Assembly (NCBI GenBank): GCA_902801985.1
Contig: CADCKD010000005.1
Span: forward strand, 39,785 to 103,784
DNA length: 64,000 nt
From: an uncultured bacterium
GTDB taxonomy: Bacteria; Cyanobacteriota; Vampirovibrionia; Gastranaerophilales; Gastranaerophilaceae
Direction: 5' to 3'
Shown here: positions 25,920 through 37,300 of the stretch, piece after piece
Layout: each line of letters starts with the position of its first letter
Position numbering within the stretch: the stretch's first letter is position 1
Notes under the pieces: model-generated
What the model was told of the DNA's origin: nothing
The model's database searches: none
Seen by the model: only the letters and a program-made list of their open reading frames with translations
Translations under genes and position numbers: made by a program

Positions 25920-26029
25920 TATTGTAGATTGGTTTAAACCCAACAATAACTTTTTGAGTGCAATTATTGGGACAAAATGTGCAAATTGGCGGACATTTTT
26001 GTTACCAAAATCGGACTTTTCGGACTTTT

Positions 26030-26110
26030 GTACTTAACCAATTTCCGACCTTGCAAAATCGGCAAAAGCTGGATTGCTTCGGGCATTCGCCCTCGCAATG
26101 ACATAAAACC
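26030..26110. repeat. Inverted fragment of the dispersed repeat
   Basis: ctggattgcttcgggcattc followed by gccctcgcaatgacat is the reverse-orientation form of the tcattgcgagc...gcaatccag core of the repeats at 12.2, 20.5 and 26.7 kb. Confidence 0.65.
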
Positions 26111-26206
26111 CTTCCGACCAAATGTCTCGTTAAAAGGTACAGGCTACGCACTTGGCTCGCTCGTTCAACCCACAAAACTGCGGGTTCTCATCCTCACCTT
26201 TTTAAA

Positions 26207-26232
26207 CAAAAAAAATACCCTTTCGGGTATTC
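26207..26232 (-). terminator. Terminator downstream of tRNA-Ser
   Basis: On the reverse strand ATACCC-GAAA-GGGTAT followed by a T-run, immediately after the tRNA. Confidence 0.88.
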
Positions 26233-26243
26233 TTCTAAAAAAA

Positions 26244-26330
26244 AGGAGGAGGTGGGATTCGAACCCACGGAACGCTTGCACGTTCGACAGTTTTCAAGAC
26301 TGCTCCGATCAACCGCTCTGGCACTCCTCC
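26244..26330 (-). tRNA. tRNA-Ser (TGA)
   Basis: On the reverse strand a full cloverleaf can be drawn: acceptor GGAGGAG/CTCCTCC, anticodon stem with loop CTTGAAA (anticodon TGA), a long variable arm (AACGTGCAAGCGTT) typical of class II serine tRNAs, and a T arm GTGGGTTCGAATCCCAC. 87 bases; CCA is not encoded. Its own terminator follows. Confidence 0.95.
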
Positions 26331-26981
26331 AAAACAATTTTTCTTCGTGTATTACTATTCTATGCGCTAAATCTGTTCTGTCAATAGGATGTAACTTTTC
26401 CTATATAACCCCTCTCTCTGCCCTCAGCCATGCATACAGGCTTGCACACTTCGCCACAGCTTAGAGTTTCGCTTTGTATTTCCAAAGGGACGGCGGAAAT
26501 AATAATAATAATTCATCCCTAATTAGGCAGGATTCGGGTAGGTGACGATAATTCTTTTACTTAATTTGTTCAACTTGATTGGCACCCCTCTTTTATTCTC
26601 CCCTCGCAAGGGGCGAAAAGAATAATTCTCTTCTGTTACTTTCCATGTCATTGCGAGCAGGGGTAAATGTCGTTTATGTTTTTGCGTATCTGTTCCTCTG
26701 TCATTGCGAGCGATAGCGAAGCAATCCAGCCTATTAATATATTATCATATACCTTATACGTCATACTGGGCTTGATTTGTACTTATCCAACCTATCAATG
26801 TACCCCACCCCCCTACCCCCTCCCGCAAGGGGCGGGGATAAACCTTCCCCCACCCAACCTCCCCCTTAGGGGAGGAGTAATGGCACCCACCTAAATCCTC
26901 TCTCACAAGGGAGGACTTTAATGCCCTTTCCACATTGGGCGAGGGAAAAAAAATTCCTCTTTCAAGCTGAGGAGTAAATAT
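26331..26981. repeat. Intergenic region with dispersed repeat copy C
   Basis: No gene supported. From about 26640 it repeats the order of copies A and B: tcattgcgagcaggggtaaa, the tcattgcgagcgatagcgaa core with AT-rich tail, then CCCCTCCCGC/GGGGCGGGG arms and further A/G-rich CCTC-type hairpins up to 26960. 26340-26640 shows nothing recognisable. Confidence 0.75.
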
Positions 26982-27017
26982 AAAAAAAGAGTTCAATCAA
27001 GAAAGGTGATTGAACTC
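26982..27017 (-). terminator. Terminator of the prepilin gene
   Basis: On the reverse strand GAGTTCAATCA and TGATTGAACTC form a perfect 11-bp stem with a 7-base loop, then seven T. Confidence 0.93.
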
Positions 27018-27072
27018 CCAATTTATCAAGTTGATTCGGAAACCTGATAAATATTTAATTATGAAAAAAAGT

Positions 27073-27837
27073 CTATTTTGCAGTCGCTAAAACAGCTTTT
27101 GCAGCGTTTGTAGCCGGCTCTACTGTTGCATCGTGGAATACAACAGGGAATATATCTGTCATATGTGTTGAATCACTTGGTACTGTACAAACGCTACTAG
27201 GATCTAATTTCGCGGAACCATCTGCTATTTCCTTATCATCTTCTCCTGATTTTGCACAATTAACTTCTTTATTAGGTAATGTTTTACCATTAACGTCGAT
27301 ATAGCCTACGCAGTTTTTATGTGCTTTTATCCAATCCTCACTCATGACGTTACCTATTGCGAGTGTACATCCTTTTTCTTGGGCAGCATTATCTCCTGCT
27401 GCTTCTGCCGCTTCTTTTGCTGCGCTGTTGAATACTACTAGTGAACCATCGGCCAAGGTTACATACATTTTTTTGCTTAGGTATCCATTCAATGAACCGA
27501 TTGTTGGTTCTTCAGAGTATGGTGAAGTTTCTGACATTGTTTGTCCTGTTAATGTGCCATTTAATAATGCACAAAATGTTCTGGTGTTGTTAACAGCTGA
27601 ATCAGTATTATTAGTACAAGCAGCATCTGCTGCAGCATAGTTAAAATCATATTGAGCTTCTGCCATCAAGCCAGCCTGATTCAATGTTGAAATCGTTTTC
27701 TTAAACTGAGATCTGAATTTTGCTGAGTTTGTGTTTGCAATCAATGTCGGAATTGTCATTGCCGCAACTACACCGATAATACCCAATGTAATAAGTACTT
27801 CGGCCAATGTGAAACCTGTTTTTTTGATGTTGTTCAT
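27073..27837 (-). CDS. Type IV pilin/type II pseudopilin-like protein
   Basis: 254 residues. The short leader and cleavage site (KKTG|FTLAEVLITLGIIGVVAA) with Glu at +5 mark a class III signal peptide cut by prepilin peptidase PilD. The hydrophobic helix is followed by a large soluble head with several Cys (ACTNN, FCAL, GCTLAIG, NCVGY, NCAKSG, SSVCTV), probably disulfide-bonded. A strong GAAAGGCG ribosome binding site. No pilus assembly genes are near. Heads of this type are common as minor or lineage-expanded pilins. Role: adhesion, secretion or uptake, undecided. Confidence 0.92.
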   Translation of the reverse strand: MNNIKKTGFTLAEVLITLGIIGVVAAMTIPTLIANTNSAKFRSQFKKTISTLNQAGLMAEAQYDFNYAAADAACTNNTDSAVNNTRTFCALLNGTLTGQTMSETSPYSEEPTIGSLNGYLSKKMYVTLADGSLVVFNSAAKEAAEAAGDNAAQEKGCTLAIGNVMSEDWIKAHKNCVGYIDVNGKTLPNKEVNCAKSGEDDKEIADGSAKLDPSSVCTVPSDSTHMTDIFPVVFHDATVEPATNAAKAVLATAK

Positions 27838-27941
27838 AATTTTCGCCTTTCTTTTGTTTAAATAAAGTAACTATCCTATAACATATAAATATAGTTCTAT
27901 AGAATTAACCCAAATTGATTATTGCTCAGATATAAATATTA

Positions 27942-27960
27942 TACCATGTTTAACATGGTA
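27942..27960. promoter_or_regulatory. Perfect 9-bp inverted repeat, putative XRE operator
   Basis: TACCATGTT, one central T, and AACATGGTA are exact reverse complements. A third half-site (AACATGGTT) follows at about 27974-27982. They lie between the prepilin and XRE genes, which are divergent, so the regulator may control both. Confidence 0.72.
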
Positions 27961-28024
27961 TGTCAATACTTTAAACATGGTTAGAATCTCGAATCTAATA
28001 TATATAATTGTTATAGGTGTATAT

Positions 28025-28348
28025 ATGAAAAGTCTTGTTCAAGAACAACTCGGGAAAAGAGTTCGTCTTTTCCGTAAAATAAAGGGGTATAGTCAGGAAA
28101 CGTTTGCAGAAAAAATCGGTATTGCTACTAATACTTTGAGCAGTATTGAAACAGGTAATGCGTTTATGACTGCGCCAACTCTTGAAAAAATTTGCAATAT
28201 TTTAGAAGTTACACCGAAAGAATTGTTCTCTTTTGAAGATGAATCGGAAGATTTTATGTATGATTTTATTCTAAAACACCTTGAGTTGATTAAGTCGAAT
28301 TCAGAAAGACTTAAAATTGTTTATAACGTTATTAAGGGTTTGTTTTAA
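28025..28348 (+). CDS. XRE-family regulator divergent from prepilin gene
   Basis: 107 residues from ATG 28025; the frame opens 16 codons earlier, but those include the operator-proximal non-coding stretch. HTH_3 domain at 7-62 (YSQETFAEKIGIATNTLSSIETG has the recognition helix). The C-terminal tail (KELFSFEDESEDFMYDF, ending IVYNVIKGLF) matches the regulator at 24935. Its stop is shared with the convergent TolC gene (TTAA at 28345-28348). Likely represses itself and perhaps the prepilin. Confidence 0.9.
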   Translation: MKSLVQEQLGKRVRLFRKIKGYSQETFAEKIGIATNTLSSIETGNAFMTAPTLEKICNILEVTPKELFSFEDESEDFMYDFILKHLELIKSNSERLKIVYNVIKGLF

Positions 28349-29859
28349 AGATCTATATCAGATTCTTTTATTGGTGCGCCGACTACACGCTCAAGTTCTG
28401 CTGCGTTCACATTATATTGTAATAAAGTATTATAATAATCAAGCTGAGCATTCAAGTATGTGTTTTCAGAATCTTTAAATTCAATCGCATCTCCTAAACC
28501 TACCTGATATCTGCGGAATGCTTGGTATTGCTGTTCTTTTGCAGCTTGCAATGCCAATTTTGATACCCTTATAGCATCATAAGAGTTTAAAAGACTTATA
28601 TATGAACTCTTTACATCCAAATAGACATTTTGTTTTTCTTGTTCGTAGTCTGCTACTGCTTTTTTGTATGTTGCATTTGCTTCGTCAACTTGTTTTTTTA
28701 GTAACATTAGGTTTACGCCTGAATATTGAAGTTGAACTCCTGCGCTATACCCATAATCACTATTGATTTCTCGTCCGCCGTAATTGTATGAGCCAAAAGC
28801 ACCAATGTTAGGTGTAAATGCTCTCTTTGCTGATCTGATTGCAAGTTCTGCTGCGTCCATTCGCTTTTTAGATGCAAGAAGTGAAGGTCTTGAATCTTGT
28901 GCAGTTTGGATTAAATCAGAAAAATTAACTGTATATTGTTTTGTATTCAGCTCGTCGGTCAATACAACTCCTGCAAGTTCAGGAATACCAACCGCATTAG
29001 CAAGTTCTACCGCTGCAAGTTCCAGTGTGTTTTTGGCTTTAATTTCGTTTAGCTGCGCCTTTCCTAGGTTATATTCCGCATAAGTTACGTCAATCTTTGC
29101 CTTTTTACCTATATCAAAAAATGCTTTTGCTTGTTTTAGCTGCAGTTCGTAGTCCTTTACGGTTTCTGAGTATACGTCCTTTTGTATTTTGGCAAATAAC
29201 AAATTATAATATGCAACTTTTACATTATATATAACATTTTCAATGTATGTTTCAGCATCAAATCTTGATGATTCGTATGTTTTTTCGGCATAATCCGCGT
29301 AGGCTTTTGTTTTTCCGAAGTCAAATAATAACATATTTGCAGATATTGTCGGAACGTAGTACATGTTATATTTTTGAGGAATCATTCTGGCAAATTGTCC
29401 GCCCATTGTCATAAACATGTCTTCTCTTGAGTAGCTCATTCCGGCACTGAATGTTGGGAAATAATTTGCCCAGGCTTGTCCTACACGTGATTTGTATATT
29501 TCAGAGCTGCTTATTGCTGCCATAATTGACGGATGATGCGTTATGGCAAGTTTTATACAGTCTTTCAGAGATATTTCTTGCGGGATATTAACGTCATTAT
29601 AATTGATTTTACTGTCAATTACAGGGAATTTTGTTTCATACATCCCTTCAGCTTCTTTTGAGTCTTTTGCTTTATTTTTTGATGTAAAATTTAATCTTTT
29701 TATCTGCTTTTTTAGACTTTCTTTTTTTGTTTTTTGAGGTTTTACAATATGTATAGGCTCATCAGCTTTTGCAAGTTTAGTTTGGTCTTTTGCGTAGGCT
29801 GCGTTTGCAGATACCAGTGTAATTGACAATATTATTGCTATATTTAAAATCTTTTTCAT
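28345..29859 (-). CDS. TolC-family outer-membrane efflux channel
   Basis: Outer-membrane exit duct of a tripartite pump. The start at 29859 is chosen because GGAGATATAATTTA precedes it and a signal peptide follows (MKKILNIAIILSITLVSANA); the frame opens 19 codons earlier inside the RND gene. 504 residues, including a Lys-rich linker, then two OEP repeats of long coiled helices (SLKDCIKLAITHHPSIMAA and later AELAIRSAKRAFTPN). Four bases after the RND gene. It completes the operon 38372-28345. Confidence 0.9.
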   Translation of the reverse strand: MKKILNIAIILSITLVSANAAYAKDQTKLAKADEPIHIVKPQKTKKESLKKQIKRLNFTSKNKAKDSKEAEGMYETKFPVIDSKINYNDVNIPQEISLKDCIKLAITHHPSIMAAISSSEIYKSRVGQAWANYFPTFSAGMSYSREDMFMTMGGQFARMIPQKYNMYYVPTISANMLLFDFGKTKAYADYAEKTYESSRFDAETYIENVIYNVKVAYYNLLFAKIQKDVYSETVKDYELQLKQAKAFFDIGKKAKIDVTYAEYNLGKAQLNEIKAKNTLELAAVELANAVGIPELAGVVLTDELNTKQYTVNFSDLIQTAQDSRPSLLASKKRMDAAELAIRSAKRAFTPNIGAFGSYNYGGREINSDYGYSAGVQLQYSGVNLMLLKKQVDEANATYKKAVADYEQEKQNVYLDVKSSYISLLNSYDAIRVSKLALQAAKEQQYQAFRRYQVGLGDAIEFKDSENTYLNAQLDYYNTLLQYNVNAAELERVVGAPIKESDIDL

Positions 29860-29863
29860 TAAA

Positions 29864-32800
29864 TTATATCTCCAAATCCTTATCTGTAATTTCGCGTTTA
29901 GGGAATTTATCAACAAATTCTTGTACTATTACATAAAATGCCGGTGTTAATACCGCCCCCAATGTTGCGGCTGCAACCATACCTCCAAATACGGTTGAAC
30001 CTACTGAAATTCTTGAATTAGCTCCGGCACCTGTCGCAAATATCATTGGCAATACTCCGATAATAAATGCCAGTTCTGTCATCATAATTGCTCTGAAACG
30101 AAGTTTGGCAGCTTTTATTGCCGCATCTTTTACGCTAAGCCCGTGTTCTTCGTGTTCGGTTTTTGCAAATTCAACAATCAAAATAGATTGTTTTGCTGCT
30201 AAACCAATCAATGTAATCATACCGACTTGTGAATAAATATCAAAAGCCTGGTTAATCATCAACTGGAATATTAAAGCTCCCAAAGCTGCAACAGGTGAAA
30301 TGAGCAGTACTGCAAGCGGTATAGTGTAGCTTTCGTATAATGCAACAAGGAACAAGTACACAAATACAAGAGCAAAAGTTACTATCATAACTGTTTGACC
30401 GGATGCTTCTCTTTCTTGTGCAGAAGTACCTGACCAATCAAATGTCATATCTGAAGGAAGTACTCTTTTTGCTACTTCTTCCATTGCTCTCATTGCATCT
30501 CCGGTACTTCTACCCGCAGCCTGTTGCCCTTGAATTTGTACGGATTTATACAAATTGTACCTTGTTATTGAAGCCGTACCGATTGTTTGTCTTAACTTCA
30601 TAAGTGACAATACCGGAACTTGTACTCCGTTTCTGTTTGTTACATATATCCCTTCAAGATCAGTAGCCTTGTCACGGAATTTGCTTTGAGCTTGTAATTC
30701 AACCTTGAATACACGACCGTATTTATTGAAGTCATTTACGTAATATGTTCCCAGCATTGATGCTAATGTTGAATATAGTTCCTGCAGGTCTACGTTCTGT
30801 GCCAAAGCCTTTGCATAGTCAATATCCAAAATATATTGAGGTACATTTGCTTGGAATGTAGTGTTTACATTTGATAATGCAGGATCTTCATTCGCTGCCG
30901 CTATTAATTTATTTGCCCAGGATTCCATCTGTTGCGGGGTGTGATCACCTTGTGATAACATTTGGAATTCAAAGCCGCCCATCATACTCATACCGCTAAT
31001 TGCAGGAGGAGAGAATGAAATTATTGAAGCTTCTTTTGTATTCGCGGCAATAGCTCTTACTTTATTAAGTATTGCATTATGAGTCATGTTTGTAGCTTTA
31101 CCCGTAAGTTTTCTTTTTATCCATTTTATAGGCCCAACTTTACGATATGAGTAGTCTTTTAATTGTATTATGGCAAATGCTGTATTTGAAGCTGCAAAAC
31201 CGCCAAATACGGTTAGTTTTTCCTTCTCAACACCTTCAATTTCACTAACTTGTGATACAAATTTTCTTGCAATAGCTTCAGTTCTGGGAAGTGATGCACC
31301 GTCAGGAAGGGTAATTTGTGCTAAAAGAACACCCTGATCCTCATCAGGAATAAAACCTTTTGAGGTGATTGTATACGCCCCGATAGTTAATAAGATTATT
31401 GCAACATAGAATATTGCGACAAGTTTTTTGTTATATACAAATTTTTTGACGTATTCAATGTAAAAATTTTCCAACCAGTCAAAGCTTTTATTAAATGCTA
31501 CAACTATTCTTAAAGTTCGCATATGAATACGTTTTAATATATTTTTAAAATGTAGTATGTATTTATTTTTGGATTCTGTTTTTTCAATTTTATCTCTGCC
31601 CAAGAAATGTGAACACATTGCAGGAGATAAAGATAATGCGCAGACAGCTGATATCGCAATAGAAACCGCAATACATACCGCAAATTGTTTGTACATTGCG
31701 CCCGTCATTCCCGTCATAAATATAATCGGTACAAATACCGCCATAAGTACCATTGCCATTGCAACCAAAGAAGCTCCGACTTCTTCCATTGTTAATTGTG
31801 TTGCAATATACGGTGATTTGCCTTCATCTATATGCCGTTTGACGTTTTCAATTACAACGATAGCATCATCTACAACAACCCCTACCGCCAATACCAAGGC
31901 AAACAACGATAGCAAGTTTATAGACATATTCATTGCTTTTAAGGCAACAAAAGTACCAATCAATGACACCGGAATGGTTGCACACGGAACCAATGTTGCC
32001 ATTCCGTCACCCAAGAATAAAAATATGATGATTACAACAATTAATCCTGTTAATAATATTGTGAATTCAACTTCGGTCATTGATTCGTGAATATACTTTG
32101 CATCATCTTTTACTGTTATAATTTTTAAGCCGTTATTAAGTCTTGAATTTAGTTCGTCCACTTTTTTATGAACGGCTTTTGACATGTTTATGATATTGGC
32201 ATCAGGTTGCTGAGAAATTACTATTACCGCAGAAGGTTTTCCATTTACTAAACCTAAATTCTGATAAGTTTGTGAACCGAGTTCAACCCTTGCAATATCT
32301 TTGATTTTTACATTTGAACCGTCCATATTTGAACGGATAATTATATTTTCAAAATCTTTTACATCCTGTAATCTGCCCGGAGTTTTTAGTGTAATTTGAA
32401 GTGCTTGCTCATCTTCTGTCGGCTTTTGGCCTAATGCGCCCGCTGTAACCTGTGTGTTTTGAGTTGCAATAGCAGCTTTTACTTCGGAAATAGAAATATT
32501 TAAGCCGGCCATTTTTTGCGGATCAAGCCATATTCTCATTGCGTAATCGCCGGAACCGTATACATCAACATCTGCAACGCCTTCTACACGTTTTAATTCG
32601 TCTTTTACATATATGGAGCCATAATTTGTTAAGTCTAATTGGCTCCAGTTTCCTCTTTCAGGAAATAATGTTAATATCAATGCTCCGGAACCGGAAGTTC
32701 TGCTGATTGCCGTTACACCTGTTCTTTGAACATCTTCAGGCAGTTGAGATTGTACCTGCTGAATTCTGTTTTGTACGTTCATCAAGTTTACGTTTTTATC

Positions 32801-33115
32801 AGAACCAACTTTGAAATACATTGTCAATTGGTACATCCCGTCATATGATGTGGATGTCATATATGTCAGGTTTTCAACACCGTTAAGCTTTTGTTCCAAA
32901 ATAGTTGCGATAGTTGATTCTACAACTTCGGCACTTGCACCCATATAGTTTGCGCTAACCCTGATTTGCGATGGGGTTACGTCAGGATAACTTTCTTGTT
33001 TTAATCCTGCAAGCGAAATCAAACCCAAAAGTACAATACATATTGATATTACAAGTGCAAAACGGGGTTTTGTTATAAAGAAATATAGTTTGGATTTATC
33101 AAATATTTTTTTCAT
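29864..33115 (-). CDS. RND-family inner-membrane efflux pump (HAE1/AcrB type)
   Basis: Proton-driven exporter. 1083 residues with the twelve-helix RND plan: TM1 ([16 protein letters not shown]), a first periplasmic loop, the central block with the proton-relay Asp pair in [21 protein letters not shown], a second large loop, and the C-terminal block ([30 protein letters not shown]). AAAGAGG precedes the ATG. Between the adaptor and TolC genes. Substrates could be drugs, lipids or siderophore-like compounds; sequence does not tell. Confidence 0.95.
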   Translation of the reverse strand: MKKIFDKSKLYFFITKPRFALVISICIVLLGLISLAGLKQESYPDVTPSQIRVSANYMGASAEVVESTIATILEQKLNGVENLTYMTSTSYDGMYQLTMYFKVGSDKNVNLMNVQNRIQQVQSQLPEDVQRTGVTAISRTSGSGALILTLFPERGNWSQLDLTNYGSIYVKDELKRVEGVADVDVYGSGDYAMRIWLDPQKMAGLNISISEVKAAIATQNTQVTAGALGQKPTEDEQALQITLKTPGRLQDVKDFENIIIRSNMDGSNVKIKDIARVELGSQTYQNLGLVNGKPSAVIVISQQPDANIINMSKAVHKKVDELNSRLNNGLKIITVKDDAKYIHESMTEVEFTILLTGLIVVIIIFLFLGDGMATLVPCATIPVSLIGTFVALKAMNMSINLLSLFALVLAVGVVVDDAIVVIENVKRHIDEGKSPYIATQLTMEEVGASLVAMAMVLMAVFVPIIFMTGMTGAMYKQFAVCIAVSIAISAVCALSLSPAMCSHFLGRDKIEKTESKNKYILHFKNILKRIHMRTLRIVVAFNKSFDWLENFYIEYVKKFVYNKKLVAIFYVAIILLTIGAYTITSKGFIPDEDQGVLLAQITLPDGASLPRTEAIARKFVSQVSEIEGVEKEKLTVFGGFAASNTAFAIIQLKDYSYRKVGPIKWIKRKLTGKATNMTHNAILNKVRAIAANTKEASIISFSPPAISGMSMMGGFEFQMLSQGDHTPQQMESWANKLIAAANEDPALSNVNTTFQANVPQYILDIDYAKALAQNVDLQELYSTLASMLGTYYVNDFNKYGRVFKVELQAQSKFRDKATDLEGIYVTNRNGVQVPVLSLMKLRQTIGTASITRYNLYKSVQIQGQQAAGRSTGDAMRAMEEVAKRVLPSDMTFDWSGTSAQEREASGQTVMIVTFALVFVYLFLVALYESYTIPLAVLLISPVAALGALIFQLMINQAFDIYSQVGMITLIGLAAKQSILIVEFAKTEHEEHGLSVKDAAIKAAKLRFRAIMMTELAFIIGVLPMIFATGAGANSRISVGSTVFGGMVAAATLGAVLTPAFYVIVQEFVDKFPKREITDKDLEI

Positions 33116-33141
33116 ATCCTCTTTCCCAATATTGTGAAAAT

Positions 33142-34314
33142 TTATTTATCGTCTTTTTTCTGTTTCTTTTCGTATTCTTCTTTGCTTAATATTTTAACTT
33201 TTTGGCCTTCCTGATTAATGTTTTGAACGCCTGCTACAACAACTTTGTCATCTGGGTTTAAGCCTGATTCTACAATCCAGTTATTATCAATTGCATCTGA
33301 TACTGTAATATCTTTACGTACGACTTGATTATTTTTATCAATTGTCCATACATAATAACCGCTCATAGCATCACCCTTTGTGGATGCTTGAGGAACTGTC
33401 ATAAATTGGACTTTTTGTTTTGCAATTAATGAAACTTTCATATAGTCCCCAGGAACTAACCAGCCGTCAGGGTTTGCAAAAGTTGCTCTCATTTGTATTG
33501 AACCGGAATTTTTATCAATTTGGTTATCTACAAATTCGATAACACCAATTTTATCGTACCAGTTTCCGCCTTCAAATTGAACTTTAACATCTACATCTTT
33601 GAATTGGTCGCTGGCGCGTAAAAGTTTTATAAAATCGGAACTTCTTAAACTGAATGTTACATAAACCGGGTCAATACTTGAAACGTTTACTAAAGGTCCC
33701 GAGGTTAAAGATACGTAGTTCCCTTCTGTGATATTAACTTTCCCAATTCTTCCGTCAATTGGTGATTTTATAGAAGTGTAACCAAGGTTTACTCTTGCAA
33801 GTTGCAATTTTTGTCTTGCAGCATCAAGAAGTGCTTGATTTTGATTTCTTGTGGCAAGTGATTGATCTACCAGTGAATGGCTGACTAAATCTTCTTTTAT
33901 CAATGCATTAGCTCTGTCAAGTTCTTGTTGAGAGTTTGTCAAAAGTGCGCTGTATTGGTTTACATTTGCTTGAGAATTGCGTACTTCAAGCTGGTATTCT
34001 TGAGGGTCGATTTGGAATAAAAGCTGACCTTTTTTTACAAAATCGCCTTCGTTAAAATATTTTTTTTGCAAAAATCCTGCGACTCTTGCCATGACATCAA
34101 TTGAATATTTCGCTTCAACTCGCCCTGTTGACTCTGCTGAGATAAATGTGTCAGTGTTGGTTGGGGTGTCTATTACAACTTCTTTTGGCATACGCATCAT
34201 TTGCTGCATAATAGTACCCATTACTACTCCTGAAATTTTATTATATATTATTGGGGTGATAATAATTATCAGAATTAGTATTGCAACCTGTTTTCGTGTT
34301 AATTTAATTTTCAT
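33142..34314 (-). CDS. RND efflux periplasmic adaptor (membrane-fusion protein)
   Basis: 390 residues bridging the RND pump and the TolC channel. An N-terminal membrane anchor (about 8-27), a lipoyl-like half ([18 protein letters not shown]... and [20 protein letters not shown]), a helical hairpin (about 95-165), then beta-barrel and membrane-proximal domains. GGGAGAAAT precedes the ATG. Twenty-six bases separate it from the RND gene. Lysine-rich tail. Confidence 0.93.
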   Translation of the reverse strand: MKIKLTRKQVAILILIIIITPIIYNKISGVVMGTIMQQMMRMPKEVVIDTPTNTDTFISAESTGRVEAKYSIDVMARVAGFLQKKYFNEGDFVKKGQLLFQIDPQEYQLEVRNSQANVNQYSALLTNSQQELDRANALIKEDLVSHSLVDQSLATRNQNQALLDAARQKLQLARVNLGYTSIKSPIDGRIGKVNITEGNYVSLTSGPLVNVSSIDPVYVTFSLRSSDFIKLLRASDQFKDVDVKVQFEGGNWYDKIGVIEFVDNQIDKNSGSIQMRATFANPDGWLVPGDYMKVSLIAKQKVQFMTVPQASTKGDAMSGYYVWTIDKNNQVVRKDITVSDAIDNNWIVESGLNPDDKVVVAGVQNINQEGQKVKILSKEEYEKKQKKDDK

Positions 34315-34340
34315 ATTTCTCCCTTTTACTTATTATTTTT

Positions 34341-37300
34341 TTAATCCTTTTTTGTACGTTTAAATTTAGAAAAGAATGCGCTAAGCGGGGATTTTTTATT
34401 TATATCATCGGCTTTTTGTTTAGCTTGAGCTTCCTTTTGTGCAGCTTTTTGAGCTGCTCTTCTTGCTTTAGCTTCCATTTGGGCTTGTTTTCTTTCAGCT
34501 TTTAATTGTGCTTTTAGTGCATCTTTTTCTGCTTGTGTTTTTGTTTTTTCAGTTTTTGCTTTTATTTTTCTGATTGCTTCTTCTGAATTGTCTTTCTCTT
34601 TTTGAGCTGAAGATACAAGTTTTTCACGTTCTTTATTTAGTTTTTCTTCAGCTTTTTGCGCTTTTTCTTTGGCTTGAGCTGCATTTTTTTCGGCTTCTCT
34701 TTGAAGTCTTACTTTTTGTTCTGCGGCTTCTTCTTTAGCTTTTGCTGTTTCTTTTTCAATTTTTGCTTGCTCTTGTGCTGCCGCAGCACGAGCTTTTTGT
34801 GCTTCTTTTTGAAGTTTAGCCTGTTCTTTTGCCGCAAGCTTTTCCGCTTTTGCAGCTTCTTTTGCTTCTTTTTCTTTAGCTTTTTCTAATGTTTTTTCGA
34901 TATTCTTTTCCCATTTTTCTTGTGCTTTTTGAGCTTTAGCTTTTTCTTGTTCAAGAATTTTTTGGGCTTTTGCATCATTTTTAGCTTTTTCTTTTGCAAG
35001 TCTTAATTGTTCTCTTTGTTCTTCTATTTCTTTTTGAAGTCTTGCTTTTTCTGCTTGTAATTTCTCTCTTGTTAACGGTTCATTATCAACAATTGGTGTG
35101 TTAATTTCCGGCTGGCTGATAATAGGTTGTTCAACTACTTCCGGAGTATTTACTTTCGGAACAATTTTATTTAGTTCTTCTTTAGCTTTTGTTTCAACAT
35201 CTTCCATTGTTGCTGCCGGTCTTTCCTGTAAAAGTGCCGGTGGTATTATCGGAGCTGTTTCTTGTATAATTTTTTGTGTTTCGGCATCAACTTTTGGATA
35301 CTCAAGTTCAGGGACTGTTACAACAGGCACTGCAACCGGTTCATTTTGTACTTTGGCAGGAAGCGGCATAATATCTTCTTCTTCCAGCAATACTGGCTCC
35401 GTTAGAGCTGATGTGGTGTTAAATATATCTTTTTTAATGTTTTGTCCAAAGTTATTGCCAAAATTTTTAACTTCTGTTTTTGCATTATTAATATTTTGTT
35501 TTGTTTGTTCCATAAAGTCATTATCTAAGCCCATGTCATTTAAAAGGCTCTTTGAATTAAGTTCTACAATATCATCTTGAGGTGTCAGAACCGGAAGTTC
35601 TTTTGTCTGGACTCCAAAATCTTCAGGATTGATATCAGCGTATTTTTCTGTAATTGGTGCCGGAGTTTGGAATATTGTTTTTGGTTCTTTAACTGTTTGA
35701 ACTGCTTTCTCTATTTCTTGTTTTGTTGTTTGAATATTTTGTTCGATTTCTTTAATAGGTTGTTCAATATGATTTATTGTATTTTCAACTTTTTGAGATA
35801 CTTGTTGCGGAATCTGTTCAATATCTTTTATTGTTTTTTCTACGTTAAATTCATTTTGTTTTGTTATATCAGGTAATCCGCTTGTATCAACTGGTTCTTT
35901 ATATTTGATTACAATATCAGGTGTCTGTTGAACTTCTGTTGCTGTAAGTTTGTAGCCATTTGTTGTTTCTGCTATGTTGTTTTCAATATTTTTAGTTGTC
36001 TGCGCAACTTCTTGGGCTGCAGCTTTGGTATGTTTAACTACAACATCAGGAGTTTCTTTGATTTGATCAGCAGTTAATTTGTATCCGTTTGCTGTTTGTT
36101 CAATTTTATTTATATTTTCTTCAATTTTTTCGGATTCTTGTATAATCGGTGCTGCAACAGGTGTGTGACGAACCACAACATCAGGAGTTTCTTTCAACTC
36201 GTCTGCAGTAATTTTTACTCCTTGTGCTTGGCTTTGATTATTTTCCGGTAATTTAAGAGGTTGAATTTCTTTTTCTTCTTTTAGGATATTTTTGACATCC
36301 TTGTCGTTGTTCTCATTTAACAAGGATGGTTTGCCTGTTTGAGCATAAGAATCGCCTGATGCAATATTAGAAGATGTTTCCAATTTTTCTGCTGCCGGTG
36401 TTTCCGGAACAAAGGTGCTTGGAACTTCGGTTAGTTCTTCTTTTATTGGTTTTTGTATTGTTTTTTGATTCATTGAATATGGTTTATTTGCAAGTGCATT
36501 AGAAGCAAGCATTTGAGCAAGTGAAGTTTGTGCGCTATCACCTATAATATCCGCTTGTGATGTCGTTGATTTTAATTCCAGTACCGGTTTTAAGCTTGTT
36601 TCTTGTTTAATATCTTCAGGAATTTCTTCGGAAACCGATGTTTTGTCTTCATTATTAAGTTTTGAAGCATATTTTTTGTACGGATAATTTTCAATTGTAG
36701 TTATTTTATAGTTAGGGTTAAGGTATTTGAAACTTACTCCCAAATCTTTGAATGTTGTTCTGATATAATCATATTGATTGTCAATATCATCTGCAGTGAT
36801 TTCTATGTCTGAACCGAGCAGTTTTGGCAAGCTTGTAGAGTAAAAATCATTAAATTTTTCATAGTCTCTTAAAGATACTGTAGATTCATTCATGATATTT
36901 TCGTATGGAGTCATTGCTTCTTCTGCTTTTGCAAGTTTTGCAACTATCGGATTTTTATATGCTTGTGCAAGATTTGCTCTGTCAGCTGTTCCTTGTACTT
37001 TTGCAATTTTATCTCTCAAGTAATATATATAGCTTTCAAGTGTTTTTTCTTTGTTTGAGATAACTTTTACATCTGAATTGTAAATGTCATCAATACTATT
37101 TTGGATTGTGTCTAAATCTGAAATTGCTTTTGCGTATGATTTTTGTTCATAATTCGCAAGAGCACGTAAGAATAATACTGAATTGTAATTTGAAACATGT
37201 TTATACAAAAGTTTTGTTGTTCCGTCTATAACATTGCTGTAATCGCCGTTAATGTATTGTGCAATTGATTTATAATACTGGCTGTTATAGTCGTTTGGAT

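Noticed and set aside
25977..26387. 136-residue rightward ORF
   Set aside because: It runs through the dispersed repeat, a terminator and antisense to tRNA-Ser; no ribosome binding site.
34656..36000. Several rightward Phe/Cys-rich ORFs
   Set aside because: Antisense shadows of the coiled-coil TPR gene, caused by repetitive Lys/Glu codons.
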